A stretch of 15,652 nt of DNA from Sphingomonadaceae bacterium (GCA_020446665.1 JAGREF010000274.1:1-15652); one strand, 5' to 3'; counted from the stretch's first letter, positions 1 to 8,945 are shown. Numbers and translations: made by a program. Notes: generated from the sequence alone by a model not told the origin.

Positions 1-3000
1 TGGCCCCGGCCGTGCAGGCGCAGACCTATCAGTATACCAATAGCACCGATGGCAGCGTGAATGAGAGCGTGACGCCTTGCACCAACACATTCAAGCGGAC
101 CTTTACCGTCAGCCAGAATTTCACAGTCACCGATGTCAACATCGGCGTGCTGGCAGCCCATACCTATCGGGGCGATCTGGTCATGTGGCTAAAGGGGCCG
201 GATGGCACCCGGGTGCAGCTTACGCCCGGATCGGGAAGCAATGGGGCCGCCAATTTCAATGTGCTGTTTGACGACAGCGCCGGCAGTTCAATCGTGAACT
301 ACACCAACAGCGTGTCTGTCACATCGACCACTCCGGTGCCTCCCTATGGCGCCAATTATCAGCCGAGTTCGGCATTGTCCGCCTTTATCGGCAAGAATTC
401 GGTCGGGACCTGGACTCTGGAAATCTGCGACCAGTTCGGGGGCGATAGCGGCACATTCTATCAGGCCGATCTTTATCTGACCGCTGGCACCGTTTCCAGC
501 GCTGACCTGTCGCTGGGTGTCACCGTTAATGACAGCACACCGCTGCCGGGTGTGGCGACGATCTACACGATGACAGTGACCAACAATGCCAGCTCGACCT
601 CCACCGCCAACAGCATCACGGTCAACAGCTCGCTGCCTGCCTTCATGGTGTATCGCAGCGCCAGCGGCACAGGCAGTTACAATTCGGGGACCGGCGTCTG
701 GTCTGTGGGCAGCCTTGCCCCGGGCGCCAGTGCCTCAATCAGCATCTATGCCGCGAACAGCTCCACCGCTGGGACTTCGGGCACATTCTCGGCAGAAATC
801 AGCGGTTCCAGCACTGTTGACCCGGACTCAACGCCGAATAATGGCTCCACCACGGAAGACGATGACGATCGGGTTACGACGGTCACTGCGACTTTGCCCG
901 CAGCGGGCACTCCACCAGCCTTCACCTGTGGCGGCACCACCACAACGTTTGACTGGGATAGCCAGGGCTGGACCACAGGTTCGCTCTCCGGCAGTTTCAG
1001 CGTAGGCGGTGTCGCGACCAATCTGAACATCACCGGCAACACGGGCAGCCTGATCGCTGATCCCTCTACAGGGTCGCAAACACCCGTTCGCAACACTTCC
1101 AGCCCGGGCGGTTTTACAGGCCAGAATTCGCTGATGCTGGCGCTCGATGCAGTGACGTCGAGTGAGAGCGTTACGGCCACATGGACCTTCACCGGCGGGC
1201 TGGGCGGTCTGCAATTCCGCGTTGCCGATATTGACCTCTTCTATGATCAGTTCAATGATCGCGTGACCGTTACCGGCAGCTATCAGGGCATTTCCGTTAC
1301 GCCGATCCTGACGGCTGGAAGGGCCAATTCCGTTACCGGCAATGCAGCGGTCGCAACGGCGCTGGCAGACAATACGACAGCCGACGGCAACCTTATCGTC
1401 ACATTCGACCAGCCGGTCGATACTGTGTCCGTGACGTATGGCCCCGATCCTGCCACCTCTCCCGCTGCTCCGGGCATTCAGGCAATCTCTTTGCTCGACA
1501 TGACGATGTGCGTTGGGATTACGCAACGCGAATGGTCAGACGCACCGACCAGCGGGACGAGCTACGGCACCGCCAGCCACGATCCCAGCTCTGGAATCCG
1601 GATGGGTGCAAGCATCGACTTTGAGAATGCCGCGCTGCCAGGCACCGGGGCCACCGGAGACGATGCCGATGCCAGTGACGACGAGGACGGCGTAACGCTG
1701 CCTTCGTTTCAGAAGGGCACGATTGCCGACATACCCGTATCCGTAACCGGCAGCGGCTTCCTGCAGGCATGGATCGACTGGAACGGTAATGGCAGCTTTG
1801 CCGATAGCGGCGAGCAGATTGCCGCCAATATTCAGGATGGCGGAATCAAGGATTTTGATGGTGCCGCCAATGGGCAGATCCTGCTGAAAGCGGTTGTCCC
1901 GGCAGCTGCGACATCGAGCACGACCTATGCCCGCTTCCGCTGGTCCAGCGTGTCTGGCCTTGGCAGCACCGGCAATGCCGCCAACGGTGAAGTCGAGGAT
2001 TACGCCCTGACCATTGCGGCAGATGGAAGCTCCCCTGTGCTGCGCGGTTGCGGCGGGACGTCCGTGACGACCCACACCATGCTCTCCAGCCCTACCAATG
2101 GCACCGTCGCGACCGGCAGTGCGACCGGCACCTTTGCCACCACGATCGTGCGCAACGGCTTCACCATTCCGACCGCCACTGTCGGCAGCTCCGGCGTCGA
2201 GTACGGGATGGGGAATCCTTTCAATGGAGCGCCAGATTCGTTCGAATATGACTATGCAGTTGCGCCGGACACCAACATGGCGGTCAAACAGATCGTTGTG
2301 TGCCAGTCGAGCTATGAGAACAGCACCGGCAACAACGAGCCTAACGAACTGACCCTGACCTGGCCGGGCGGAACCAGTGCGGTCATCTATGACCCCAATA
2401 ACCAGATCACTTCGCATGCCAATGGCGCCGTGATCACGTCAGGCACGACGCTCTATTTCGCGGATTCGGTACCCAATGGCACTGGCACCGGCGGAAACGG
2501 GCTGAGCGGGCCTGACAGTTGGGCCATCATCGTGGATGCAGCCAATGCAACCTCGACCTTCACCGTGACAGCGCAGTCCAGCGGCTGTGACCTGAGCGAT
2601 AACACGAATTTCTGCCACCTGATGTCCACATCATCGAACACCACTGGTGAACGCTTCAACGAATGGATCACATTCGACACTGAACTGGTGGGTGTTGCGA
2701 CAACACTGACAGTGGTAAAGTCCAGCTTCGTCGTCAGTGATTTTATCAGCGCCAGCGACCCCAAGGCCATCCCTGGTGCGACTGTGCGTTATTGCATTCT
2801 CGTGTCCAATACCGGCCCCGTGGCGGCGGAAAACATCGTGCTGAACGACACTGTGCCAACGGATGTCACCTATATCGCCGGCAGCATGAAAAGCGGCTCT
2901 GGATGCGGAACTGCCACGACCGCAGAGGATGACGATGCAGCGGGCGCAGATGAGAGCGATCCGATAGGGGCATCCTTCAATGCCGGTGCCTTGCAGGCGA

Positions 3001-3062
3001 CAGCTTCATCGCTTGCAAGCGGTTCAACAATGGCCGTAATCTTCGACGCGATTGTCAAATAG
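1..3062 (+). CDS. Large secreted P-domain/DUF11/GEVED protein (5' partial)
   Basis: Open from the left edge (codons in frame with position 3) to a TAG at 3060-3062. A GTG at 12 is in frame, but the codons around it read APAVQA then QTYQYT, which looks like the end of a signal peptide, so the true start lies left of the window. Numbering from the codon at 12: residues 5-158 resemble a proprotein convertase P-domain (jelly roll; HTYRGDLVMWLKGPDGT and SVGTWTLEICDQ motifs). Residues 162-275 are a DUF11-like Ig repeat (YTMTVTNN). Residues 303-500 are an unassigned beta-rich region. Residues about 505-668 match the GEVED domain (WIDWNGNGSFADSGE, ending GEVEDYALTI). Residues 690-900 are unassigned, and 925-1016 form a second DUF11 (VRYCILVSNTGP). 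The composition is Thr/Ser/Gly/Asp-rich with acidic stretches, typical of exported, possibly Ca-binding surface proteins. No membrane anchor or sorting motif is seen at the C terminus. Likely an extracellular or cell-surface structural protein; no enzymatic function is supported. Confidence 0.85.
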   Translation, partial: APAVQAQTYQYTNSTDGSVNESVTPCTNTFKRTFTVSQNFTVTDVNIGVLAAHTYRGDLVMWLKGPDGTRVQLTPGSGSNGAANFNVLFDDSAGSSIVNYTNSVSVTSTTPVPPYGANYQPSSALSAFIGKNSVGTWTLEICDQFGGDSGTFYQADLYLTAGTVSSADLSLGVTVNDSTPLPGVATIYTMTVTNNASSTSTANSITVNSSLPAFMVYRSASGTGSYNSGTGVWSVGSLAPGASASISIYAANSSTAGTSGTFSAEISGSSTVDPDSTPNNGSTTEDDDDRVTTVTATLPAAGTPPAFTCGGTTTTFDWDSQGWTTGSLSGSFSVGGVATNLNITGNTGSLIADPSTGSQTPVRNTSSPGGFTGQNSLMLALDAVTSSESVTATWTFTGGLGGLQFRVADIDLFYDQFNDRVTVTGSYQGISVTPILTAGRANSVTGNAAVATALADNTTADGNLIVTFDQPVDTVSVTYGPDPATSPAAPGIQAISLLDMTMCVGITQREWSDAPTSGTSYGTASHDPSSGIRMGASIDFENAALPGTGATGDDADASDDEDGVTLPSFQKGTIADIPVSVTGSGFLQAWIDWNGNGSFADSGEQIAANIQDGGIKDFDGAANGQILLKAVVPAAATSSTTYARFRWSSVSGLGSTGNAANGEVEDYALTIAADGSSPVLRGCGGTSVTTHTMLSSPTNGTVATGSATGTFATTIVRNGFTIPTATVGSSGVEYGMGNPFNGAPDSFEYDYAVAPDTNMAVKQIVVCQSSYENSTGNNEPNELTLTWPGGTSAVIYDPNNQITSHANGAVITSGTTLYFADSVPNGTGTGGNGLSGPDSWAIIVDAANATSTFTVTAQSSGCDLSDNTNFCHLMSTSSNTTGERFNEWITFDTELVGVATTLTVVKSSFVVSDFISASDPKAIPGATVRYCILVSNTGPVAAENIVLNDTVPTDVTYIAGSMKSGSGCGTATTAEDDDAAGADESDPIGASFNAGALQATASSLASGSTMAVIFDAIVK

Positions 3063-3122
3063 TAGCACTGGCCAGTCCGACACGGCACTGTGGTGGAAGA
3101 GAAATAGTCTCACACGCAGTGC

Positions 3123-3163
3123 GGCCTGCATGTAGAATAGCGGGGGTGCTGTACATGCAGGCC
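3123..3163. repeat. 12-bp perfect inverted repeat, 17-nt loop
   Basis: Arms GGCCTGCATGTA (3123-3134) and TACATGCAGGCC (3152-3163) are exact reverse complements, separated by 17 nt. It lies in the 249-bp gap between the DUF11 protein and the LysM-FecR gene. A TGCATGCA palindrome (3176-3183) sits just downstream and shares the GCATG core. There is no T-run after the right arm, so a classical intrinsic terminator is not supported. It could be an mRNA 3'-end stabilising hairpin, a Rho-associated hairpin or a regulator site upstream of the kinase operon. Confidence 0.6.
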
Positions 3164-3311
3164 ACCGACCGCATGTGCATGCAAATCGGCGCCGGTCATT
3201 AGTAAAATCTTGCAACAATGCTGCTGCAACGGAGCTTAATGCCTCGTAGGTTAAGGTTGCGCCTGCTAGGTCGAAAGCAGTAAAAGGTCGCAACTATTTT
3301 AAGGGTTATCC

Positions 3312-4643
3312 ATGCGAACTATTGGCATTTCGTCCATCTTCCGACTGGCCGTAGTTCTGTTTGCTGTGCTGCTCGCAGCCAGCGCACTGCGCGCTGAAAC
3401 CGGGGACGCTGACACAATCCAATACCGGGTGAAGCGGGGTGATACGCTGATTGAGCTGGCAGAGCGCTATTTCGTGCGGCCAGCGACTTATCGCCAGGTC
3501 CAGAAAGAGAACAATATCGCTGATCCGCGGCGCCTGCCAGTTGGCAAGGTGATTGAGATTCCGGTTGAACTGCTGCGCGCCCGCACTGCGCGGCTGGTTG
3601 TGTCCAGTTTCACCGGACCGGTGGAATTGCGCAATGGCGGTTCGGCGACTGCCCCTGCAAAGGACACGCCAATCGCAGAAGGGACAGAGATCGTCACCGG
3701 CCGCAATGGCTTCATCTCGCTTAGTGGTGATGGCGGATCTATCGTAACCCTGCCTTCCAATAGCCATGTGCGGGTGCTCAAGACTCGCCGTTATTTGATC
3801 AATGACGGGCTGGATGTCGATTTTCTGGTGCTGGACGGGCGGGGCGGTTTCAAGCCGCACAAACTTGACCCGGTTGACCGCTATCGCGTCCGCACTCCGC
3901 TGGCAGTTACAGCTGTGCGCGGGACGGAATTCCGGATCTTCTACAGCGAGGATTCTGGCAAATCCGGCACACAGGTTGATGAAGGAACGGTGGAACTGGC
4001 GGCCAAGGCGGATGGAGCCGATGCACGGGCTGTTCCGGCTGGCTTTGCCGCTATCGCGACCAGTGATGGCCTGTCTGCCAATGAAGCCCTGCTGCCTGCG
4101 GTAGCAATCACTGACCCTTCCCGTGTGCGCACGGAAGAAGAGCCCGGCTTTGCCTTGAAGCCGGTTGCAGGCGCCATTGCCTATCGCACACAGCTCGCAG
4201 CTGACGCTGCTTTTATCGAGGTTATCGCGGAAAAACTGACCGAACAGCCTGAAGCCAGTTTTCAGGACATTCCCAATGGACGCCTATATGTCCGCAGTCG
4301 TGCTGTTGCGGAAAGTGGCGTGGAAGGGTGGGCTGAGGCATACTCCTTCCGCCGCCAGCGGCTTGGGGTTGCAGCGGTGGTGGAGCAGGATGAACTGTCC
4401 AATGGTTTCCGCTTTGCCTGGCGCCAGGAAGGGGAAGGACATGCTCTGTTCGGTTTCCGCCTGTGGCGCGAAGGGGCGGAGGATCGCCCGCTGGTACATG
4501 AACGCGCCATGCAGGATACGAGCCTCGTCCTGAGCAATCTGGATAACGGAACTTACTATTGGTCCGTAGGTGCCCTGCAGGGTAGCGATGACGGGATTGT
4601 GGAAGTCTGGGGTGATCCGCAAAAACTGAACGTTTCCAACTAA
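3312..4643 (+). CDS. Periplasmic LysM-FecR domain protein
   Basis: 443 aa from an ATG preceded by TTAAGGG. Residues 1-28 form a Sec signal peptide (FRLAVVLFAVLLAASALRA), so the protein is exported. Residues 36-84 are a LysM peptidoglycan-binding motif (YRVKRGDTLIELAERYF, ending LPVGKVIEIP). Residues about 95-250 are a FecR domain, with the diagnostic VRTPLAVTAVRGTEFRIF at 193-210 and an acidic DEGTVELAA segment after it. The C-terminal 180 residues look like two fibronectin-III-like beta repeats (each ends in a YVRSRAV or YYWSVGAL type strand). No transmembrane helix follows the signal peptide, so this is not a classical FecR anti-sigma factor with a cytoplasmic tail. The stop is 24 nt before the CHASE2 kinase start, so the two are very likely cotranscribed. 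FecR/LysM proteins are often found beside CHASE2 sensors; the inferred role is a cell-wall-attached partner of that sensor. Confidence 0.9.
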   Translation: MRTIGISSIFRLAVVLFAVLLAASALRAETGDADTIQYRVKRGDTLIELAERYFVRPATYRQVQKENNIADPRRLPVGKVIEIPVELLRARTARLVVSSFTGPVELRNGGSATAPAKDTPIAEGTEIVTGRNGFISLSGDGGSIVTLPSNSHVRVLKTRRYLINDGLDVDFLVLDGRGGFKPHKLDPVDRYRVRTPLAVTAVRGTEFRIFYSEDSGKSGTQVDEGTVELAAKADGADARAVPAGFAAIATSDGLSANEALLPAVAITDPSRVRTEEEPGFALKPVAGAIAYRTQLAADAAFIEVIAEKLTEQPEASFQDIPNGRLYVRSRAVAESGVEGWAEAYSFRRQRLGVAAVVEQDELSNGFRFAWRQEGEGHALFGFRLWREGAEDRPLVHERAMQDTSLVLSNLDNGTYYWSVGALQGSDDGIVEVWGDPQKLNVSN

Positions 4644-4667
4644 GGTTCGGTGAGTTAGGGCAGGCGG

Positions 4668-6866
4668 GTGTTCCGCAACCGGCTCCTTGTTGAATGGATG
4701 TTAGCGCTCCTGCTGGGCTGCGCCTTTGCATGGTGGATGAGCTCTGCGCGCCTTACGGAAAGCGTTGACCTGCAACTGCAGGACTTAGCAACGGCGGCGC
4801 TGGTGGATACGCCCGACCCGGATATACTTCTGGTAACGATAGACGAAACCAGCCTTGCCAGCGTCGGCGGCTGGCCCTGGCCGCGCAGCCGCCATGCAGC
4901 ACTGGTGGAACAGCTCGAAACTGCCGGTGCCCGGGCGGTCGTGCTGGACATCCTGTTCATCGAACCCAGCGAGGAGGCAGAAGACCTGGCCTTGGCTGAA
5001 GCCATGGCACCAAGCGGGAATGTGGTCATTCCACATGAATTCGGCCCGGCACCAAACAGCCTTGATGGGATAGTCCCAGTATTCCCGGTCCGCGCAATTG
5101 AGGAAGCAGCAGCGGCGCTTGGCCATGTGGCTGTGGAGTTTGACAGTGACGGGCTGGTCCGGCGCGTCCCCCTGGCTCGCTCACAGGACGGAAAGACCTA
5201 TCCCAATCTCGCCCTTTCAACCTGGCAAATCGCACGCGAAACACAGGGGGCTAAGCGCAACTTCACTACCAATGGCACTGGCGACCCACCGATTTTGCCG
5301 ATGCGGCAGGCAGGCAGTTATCCGCGCATTCCCGCCAGCGCCATATTATCTGGCCAGTTCGCTGCAGAAACCGTGGCGGACCGGATCGTGCTGGTCGGTG
5401 CAACAGCGCGCGGACTGGGAGATCAATTACCCGTTTCGGCCCGTGCCGGATCGGTAATGGACGGCGTCGAAATACAGGCGAACCTTGTCGATGCAATCAA
5501 GCATGATCGGTTTGTTATGCCCGTCAATGCCGGGGTGAGTGCCGGTCTTTCGATCCTGATGGTGATTGTCCTTTTCCTCGGATTCCGGGTGCTTTCCCCA
5601 GGCACTGCCCCGTTCTTTGCCTTGGGGCTGGCCGGGATTATCCTTGTGGGCGCACTGATCCTGCCCTTGCTCTCCGGCTTGTGGTGGCCGCCAGGCGCAG
5701 CACTTGCGGCGCTCGCCCTGTCTTACCCGATCTGGGGCTGGCGGCGGCTGGCATCCGTGGTCGCGATCTTGCAGCGGGAAAGCGGCAATCTCCAGCGCCT
5801 CGAAATCGCTCGCTCGCGTCCGGATGAAGAGGATGGTTTTGATGAAGTCGAGCGGCAGGCCCATCAACTCGGCAATCTGGTCGCACTGGTTCAGGAACGC
5901 TTTACTTTTATCCGCACAGTCGTGCGCAATTTGCCAGACCCGATTGTCGTGCTGGACGGGGAAGGGCGCACGGCCATCCTCAACGAACGTGCGCGTGATC
6001 TGTTCGGGAGCGGGGATTTGCAGCTGGAATTCCAGGATTTGCTGGTTTCAGCCCGGGCGCGACTGGACAGGAAGAATTCGGAGATTGCCCTTACCGATGG
6101 CCGTGTATTCACCATTTCTCGCGCTCATCTCGACCTGAGTGGCAGCGGGGGGGATGGGGAAATTGTCCAGTTTCACGAAATTACTGCCCTGCGCCTCGCT
6201 GAAAATGAACGCCGCGAGACGATGGAATTCCTGTCCCACGATATGCGCTCGCCGCAAGTCGCGATCCTTGGGCTGGCAGATGACGAGAATGAAGGGCCAG
6301 AAGCGCATGAACGCTTCCGGCTGATCCGGGCACATGCGCGCATCACGCTCAAGCTGGCCGATGACTTTGCCCATCTTGCCCGATTGGCAGAAAAGCCGCT
6401 GGAACTGGGCGAGCATAATCTTTGCGATCTGGCGGAAGAAGCGGTTGACCGCGCCTGGCATGCCGCCCGTCAGAAGAAGGTCACGCTGCACCGGGGTATG
6501 TGTGAAGAGCCGAATTTCGTCAGGGTAGACCCCTCCGTTATTTCACGGGTGCTCGATAATCTGATCGGCAATGCCGTCAAATATACGCCGGAAGGCAGCA
6601 CGGTCTCCGTCGCGGTTGAGCGACCGGGCGATGTCGCCAATATGGTGCGGCTGGTAGTCAGTGATGATGGCCCCGGTCTGCCGCCTGACCGGATGGAAGA
6701 CCCGTTCCAGCGCTTTGGCCAGAGCAAGGTCAGGGTCGGGCATAGCCTCGGCCTCGGCCTCGCCTTTGTGGGCGAAGCCGTGCGCAAGCATAGTGGCACG
6801 ATTGATGTCGAAAGCGCCCCCGGCGAGGGAAGCAAGTTCACCGTCTCGCTGGAACGAATAGCCTAG
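4668..6866 (+). CDS. CHASE2-PAS sensor histidine kinase
   Basis: 732 aa from a GTG; GTTAGGG lies 7 nt upstream. Order: TM helix 7-25; extracytoplasmic CHASE2 domain about 30-280 (ILLVTIDETSLASVGGWPWP, AVVLDILFIEP); three TM helices at about 290-309, 315-337 and 340-358; a linker with heptad-like character; a PAS-like domain about 405-505 (NLPDPIVVLDGEGRTAILNE); HisKA with phospho-acceptor His524 in FLSHDMRSPQ; and HATPase_c with N-box NLIGNAVKYTPEG (Asn635), D-box VSDDGPGLPP (Asp667) and G-box SLGLGLAF (693-700). All catalytic motifs are present, so the kinase should be active. The 1+3 TM CHASE2 layout is the family norm. It is the second gene of the LysM-FecR operon, and the obvious partner is the OmpR-type regulator encoded convergently at 7479-8174. 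The CHASE2 ligand is unknown; a signal relayed by the LysM-FecR protein is an inference. Confidence 0.95.
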   Translation: MFRNRLLVEWMLALLLGCAFAWWMSSARLTESVDLQLQDLATAALVDTPDPDILLVTIDETSLASVGGWPWPRSRHAALVEQLETAGARAVVLDILFIEPSEEAEDLALAEAMAPSGNVVIPHEFGPAPNSLDGIVPVFPVRAIEEAAAALGHVAVEFDSDGLVRRVPLARSQDGKTYPNLALSTWQIARETQGAKRNFTTNGTGDPPILPMRQAGSYPRIPASAILSGQFAAETVADRIVLVGATARGLGDQLPVSARAGSVMDGVEIQANLVDAIKHDRFVMPVNAGVSAGLSILMVIVLFLGFRVLSPGTAPFFALGLAGIILVGALILPLLSGLWWPPGAALAALALSYPIWGWRRLASVVAILQRESGNLQRLEIARSRPDEEDGFDEVERQAHQLGNLVALVQERFTFIRTVVRNLPDPIVVLDGEGRTAILNERARDLFGSGDLQLEFQDLLVSARARLDRKNSEIALTDGRVFTISRAHLDLSGSGGDGEIVQFHEITALRLAENERRETMEFLSHDMRSPQVAILGLADDENEGPEAHERFRLIRAHARITLKLADDFAHLARLAEKPLELGEHNLCDLAEEAVDRAWHAARQKKVTLHRGMCEEPNFVRVDPSVISRVLDNLIGNAVKYTPEGSTVSVAVERPGDVANMVRLVVSDDGPGLPPDRMEDPFQRFGQSKVRVGHSLGLGLAFVGEAVRKHSGTIDVESAPGEGSKFTVSLERIA

Positions 6867-6913
6867 AGCGCTTATCGACCATTCTGGGTTACCGTGATTA
6901 TTGGGTCCTGACC

Positions 6914-7432
6914 CTAGTTGGCGGAAAGCCGATCAGCAGCGACACTGGCAAGCTGCGCCATATCTTCGGCCGAAAAATCACAGCCATTCATCGCCAGAGT
7001 TGCCTTGCGCACGGGCTTGCCTGTGAGTTGCTCAATCGCAGCAACCTGCAGCCGCAGATGCTGTGCCTTGCATTGGTCAAGCAGATAGCTGCGCCGAGCT
7101 GGCGAGACCACTTCCACCCCGGCCACTTCATCTGCGCGCAACAAGGCCACCGAAGCATCGCGCACGGCGATACCATATTGGACGAGGTAAGGCCCGTCCT
7201 GCGTGACGGTGAAGCCCTTGCCAGACAGACCTTCTGCCAGCGATGCAGCAAATCCGGCTTCCAGCGCGGCACCCTTCGCAGGCTCGGCAATCACCAGTGC
7301 GCTGCCTCCGGGCAAGGTCGTGCCACTGGTTGCAACTGCTATTTCGCTGTTCACTGCGCAGGCAGACAAGGCCAGCGACACGGGCAGCACCATGGCCATG
7401 GTGAGAGAAGCTATGCGGTTGCTGAATATCAC
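6914..7432 (-). CDS. Small predicted outer-membrane/periplasmic lipoprotein
   Basis: 172 aa if started at the GTG at 7432. The reading frame is open further upstream to 7600, but that part lies inside the response regulator gene and is ignored. The GTG start gives a basic n-region (FSNR), a hydrophobic stretch (MAMVLPVSLAL) and a lipobox LSAC, which is a lipoprotein signal (SPase II). AAGGG lies about 11 nt upstream. An ATG at 7399 would also precede the lipobox but gives a very short, uncharged signal. The mature part (about 148 aa) has a second pair of Cys (DQCKAQ, MNGCDF) that could form a disulfide. I recognise no named family. It starts 46 nt after the response regulator stop on the same strand, so it is probably cotranscribed with it, and it converges on the kinase gene with only 47 nt between stops. 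Confidence 0.75.
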   Translation of the reverse strand: MIFSNRIASLTMAMVLPVSLALSACAVNSEIAVATSGTTLPGGSALVIAEPAKGAALEAGFAASLAEGLSGKGFTVTQDGPYLVQYGIAVRDASVALLRADEVAGVEVVSPARRSYLLDQCKAQHLRLQVAAIEQLTGKPVRKATLAMNGCDFSAEDMAQLASVAADRLSAN

Positions 7433-7478
7433 TGTGAGATGTGCCCTTCGGGGAAAAACCGGATCAAGATCCGCCGGA

Positions 7479-8174
7479 TCAATCTGCTGCTGTGTCAAAT
7501 GTCTCAAGCCGGTAACCAAAGCCGAAAACAGACTGGATAACAAAACCCTGCTCCGGCCGCAGGCCCAGCTTTGAGCGGATGCGAGAGACGTGCATGTCAA
7601 GCGTGCGCGTTTCCACCCCTTCCGAGCTGCCCCAAACTTCCGAGAGGAGGTATTGTCGCGACAAAGGCCGGTTGAGATTCTTGAAAAAGGCCAGCGCCAG
7701 CTCGAATTCCTTGGCTGTCAGCTTCACCGCCTCGCCGCTAACGGAAACCGTGCGATCAAGATTGTCGAACAGGAAAGGGCCAAAGCATTCCTCCCGCTCC
7801 GGTACGGGCGGTTGCCCGCGGCGCGCCACCGCCTTGACCCGCGCGATCACTACCGCCGGTTCGCCCGGCTTGATGATATAATCACTCGCCCCGGTTTCCA
7901 GCGCATGCACGATATCATCGGGATCGCTGCGCCCGGTCAACATGATGAAGCCGGGCGGGGCTTCCATGGATTCCATTGCCCAGCCAACCACTTCGATACC
8001 GCTCATGCCCGGCATGTTCCAATCGACCAGGACGACATCAAAGGTCTCGCGCTGCAAAGCGCGGCGAGCGGCGGCGCCATCAGCGAAAGTCTCACACGCC
8101 ATACCCGCGCTTGAAAGCGCCTGGGCCATGGGCCCGGAAATGGAAGGCTCATCATCAACGATGGCAATGCGCAT
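7479..8174 (-). CDS. OmpR/PhoB-family response regulator
   Basis: 231 aa from an ATG; AAGGAG lies 11 nt upstream. The N-terminal receiver domain (1-118) has the acidic pocket Asp7/Asp8, phospho-acceptor Asp51 (VLVDWNMPGMSG), Thr80 (MLTGR) and Lys102 (IIKP), so it is complete. The C-terminal winged-helix Trans_reg_C domain (about 128-226) has TAKEFELALAFF, the recognition-helix region TRTLDMHVSRIRSKL and the wing FGFGYRLE. It is a DNA-binding transcription regulator activated by phosphorylation. The nearest kinase is the CHASE2 histidine kinase 613 nt away on the opposite strand, the probable partner. Probable targets are unknown. The lipoprotein gene follows in the same direction and a Crp/Fnr gene diverges from its promoter region. 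Confidence 0.95.
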   Translation of the reverse strand: MRIAIVDDEPSISGPMAQALSSAGMACETFADGAAARRALQRETFDVVLVDWNMPGMSGIEVVGWAMESMEAPPGFIMLTGRSDPDDIVHALETGASDYIIKPGEPAVVIARVKAVARRGQPPVPEREECFGPFLFDNLDRTVSVSGEAVKLTAKEFELALAFFKNLNRPLSRQYLLSEVWGSSEGVETRTLDMHVSRIRSKLGLRPEQGFVIQSVFGFGYRLETFDTAAD

Positions 8175-8290
8175 GACCCGTGTTTCTCCTTATCAGCGCT
8201 CCGGATAAACAGTTGGTTCGGCAAAAACTACCTTTTCGAGCCGCTTTCCAACTTTGGTAGCATAGCCATAGATCGAAATCCTTTCGTGAA

Positions 8291-8296
8291 TATACT
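8291..8296 (+). promoter_or_regulatory. Candidate -10 element (TATACT) for the Crp/Fnr gene
   Basis: TATACT at 8291-8296 is one base from the sigma-70 consensus. No good -35 hexamer is seen 16-18 nt upstream, so it may depend on an activator. If used, transcription would begin near 8303, downstream of the GTG at 8286. That supports the internal start at 8343. The shared gap with the divergent response regulator is about 110-170 bp. Confidence 0.3.
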
Positions 8297-8342
8297 TTAC
8301 GCAGCGTCTACTGCAGCAATGAAAATACAAGCCAGGCAAGGT

Positions 8343-8945
8343 ATGATTCACAGACAGACTGTCCCGCAGGGAACCGTTCTCTTTCATCCCGGCGACGAAT
8401 GTGCGGGCTTCGTGATCGTGCATGGCGGCAGCATCAAGGTAACGCTGACTGCCGAAAACGGGCGAGAAATCGTGCTCTACCGGGTGCGGCCGGGCGAAAT
8501 TTGCCTGCAGACTTTTGGCTGTTTGACTTCCCATCACCCCTATTCGGCTGAGGGGATTGCAGAAAGCGATGTGGATATCGAGATCCTGCCAGAGAGCGAG
8601 TTTCAGCAGCGCATCGCGCATGACCCCGCCTTTCGCGCGCAATTGTTCCACGCTGTCTCAACCCGCTTTTCCGACATGGAACGGCTGATCGAGGATGTTG
8701 CGCTGAGCGGATTGCAGCATCGGCTGGCGCGCCTGCTGCTGCGGCTGGCCGGAGCCAGCGACAGCTTTAGCGCCACTCACGAAGCACTGGCGGCAGAGAT
8801 TGGCTCTGGCCGGGCGGCCATCAGCCGGACGCTCGGCAGCTTTGCCCGTGCCGGACTGGTGGAGTCGAGCCGCGGTTCGGTCCGCATTCTCGATCGCGAA
8901 GGACTGGCCGCGAAGAGCGGCGGCGAGGCAATCGGCACAATGTGA
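8343..8945 (+). CDS. Crp/Fnr-family transcription regulator
   Basis: 200 aa from the ATG at 8343, which has AGGCAAGG just upstream. In-frame GTG 8286 and ATG 8319 would add 19 or 8 residues but lack a visible ribosome site, and the domain begins right after 8343. The N-terminal cyclic-nucleotide-binding-like beta-roll includes TVLFHPGDECAGFVIVHGG and EIVLYRVRPGEICLQTFGCL. It is followed by a dimerisation helix and a C-terminal winged HTH (THEALAAEIGSGRAAISRTL, then FARAGLVESSRGSVRI). It lacks the N-terminal four-Cys cluster of FNR. Cys residues in DECAG and ICLQTFGCL sit in the effector domain and could be redox-sensitive; this is an inference. The next gene encodes a DUF2892 membrane protein 67 nt downstream, a common pairing. 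A Crp-like palindrome overlaps its stop codon. Confidence 0.9.
   Translation: MIHRQTVPQGTVLFHPGDECAGFVIVHGGSIKVTLTAENGREIVLYRVRPGEICLQTFGCLTSHHPYSAEGIAESDVDIEILPESEFQQRIAHDPAFRAQLFHAVSTRFSDMERLIEDVALSGLQHRLARLLLRLAGASDSFSATHEALAAEIGSGRAAISRTLGSFARAGLVESSRGSVRILDREGLAAKSGGEAIGTM

Noticed and set aside
828..2417. Several 200-290 aa - strand frames opposite the P-domain/DUF11 gene
   Set aside because: They overlap a gene with clear domains in the + frame, and their own translations lack motifs.
6901..6916. GGGTC-CT-GACCC as intrinsic terminator
   Set aside because: The 2-nt loop is too small for the full stem and no U-tract follows on either strand.
7433..7600. Upstream extension of the lipoprotein reading frame
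   Set aside because: It lies largely inside the response regulator gene in another frame and would bury the lipoprotein signal 80 residues from the N terminus.
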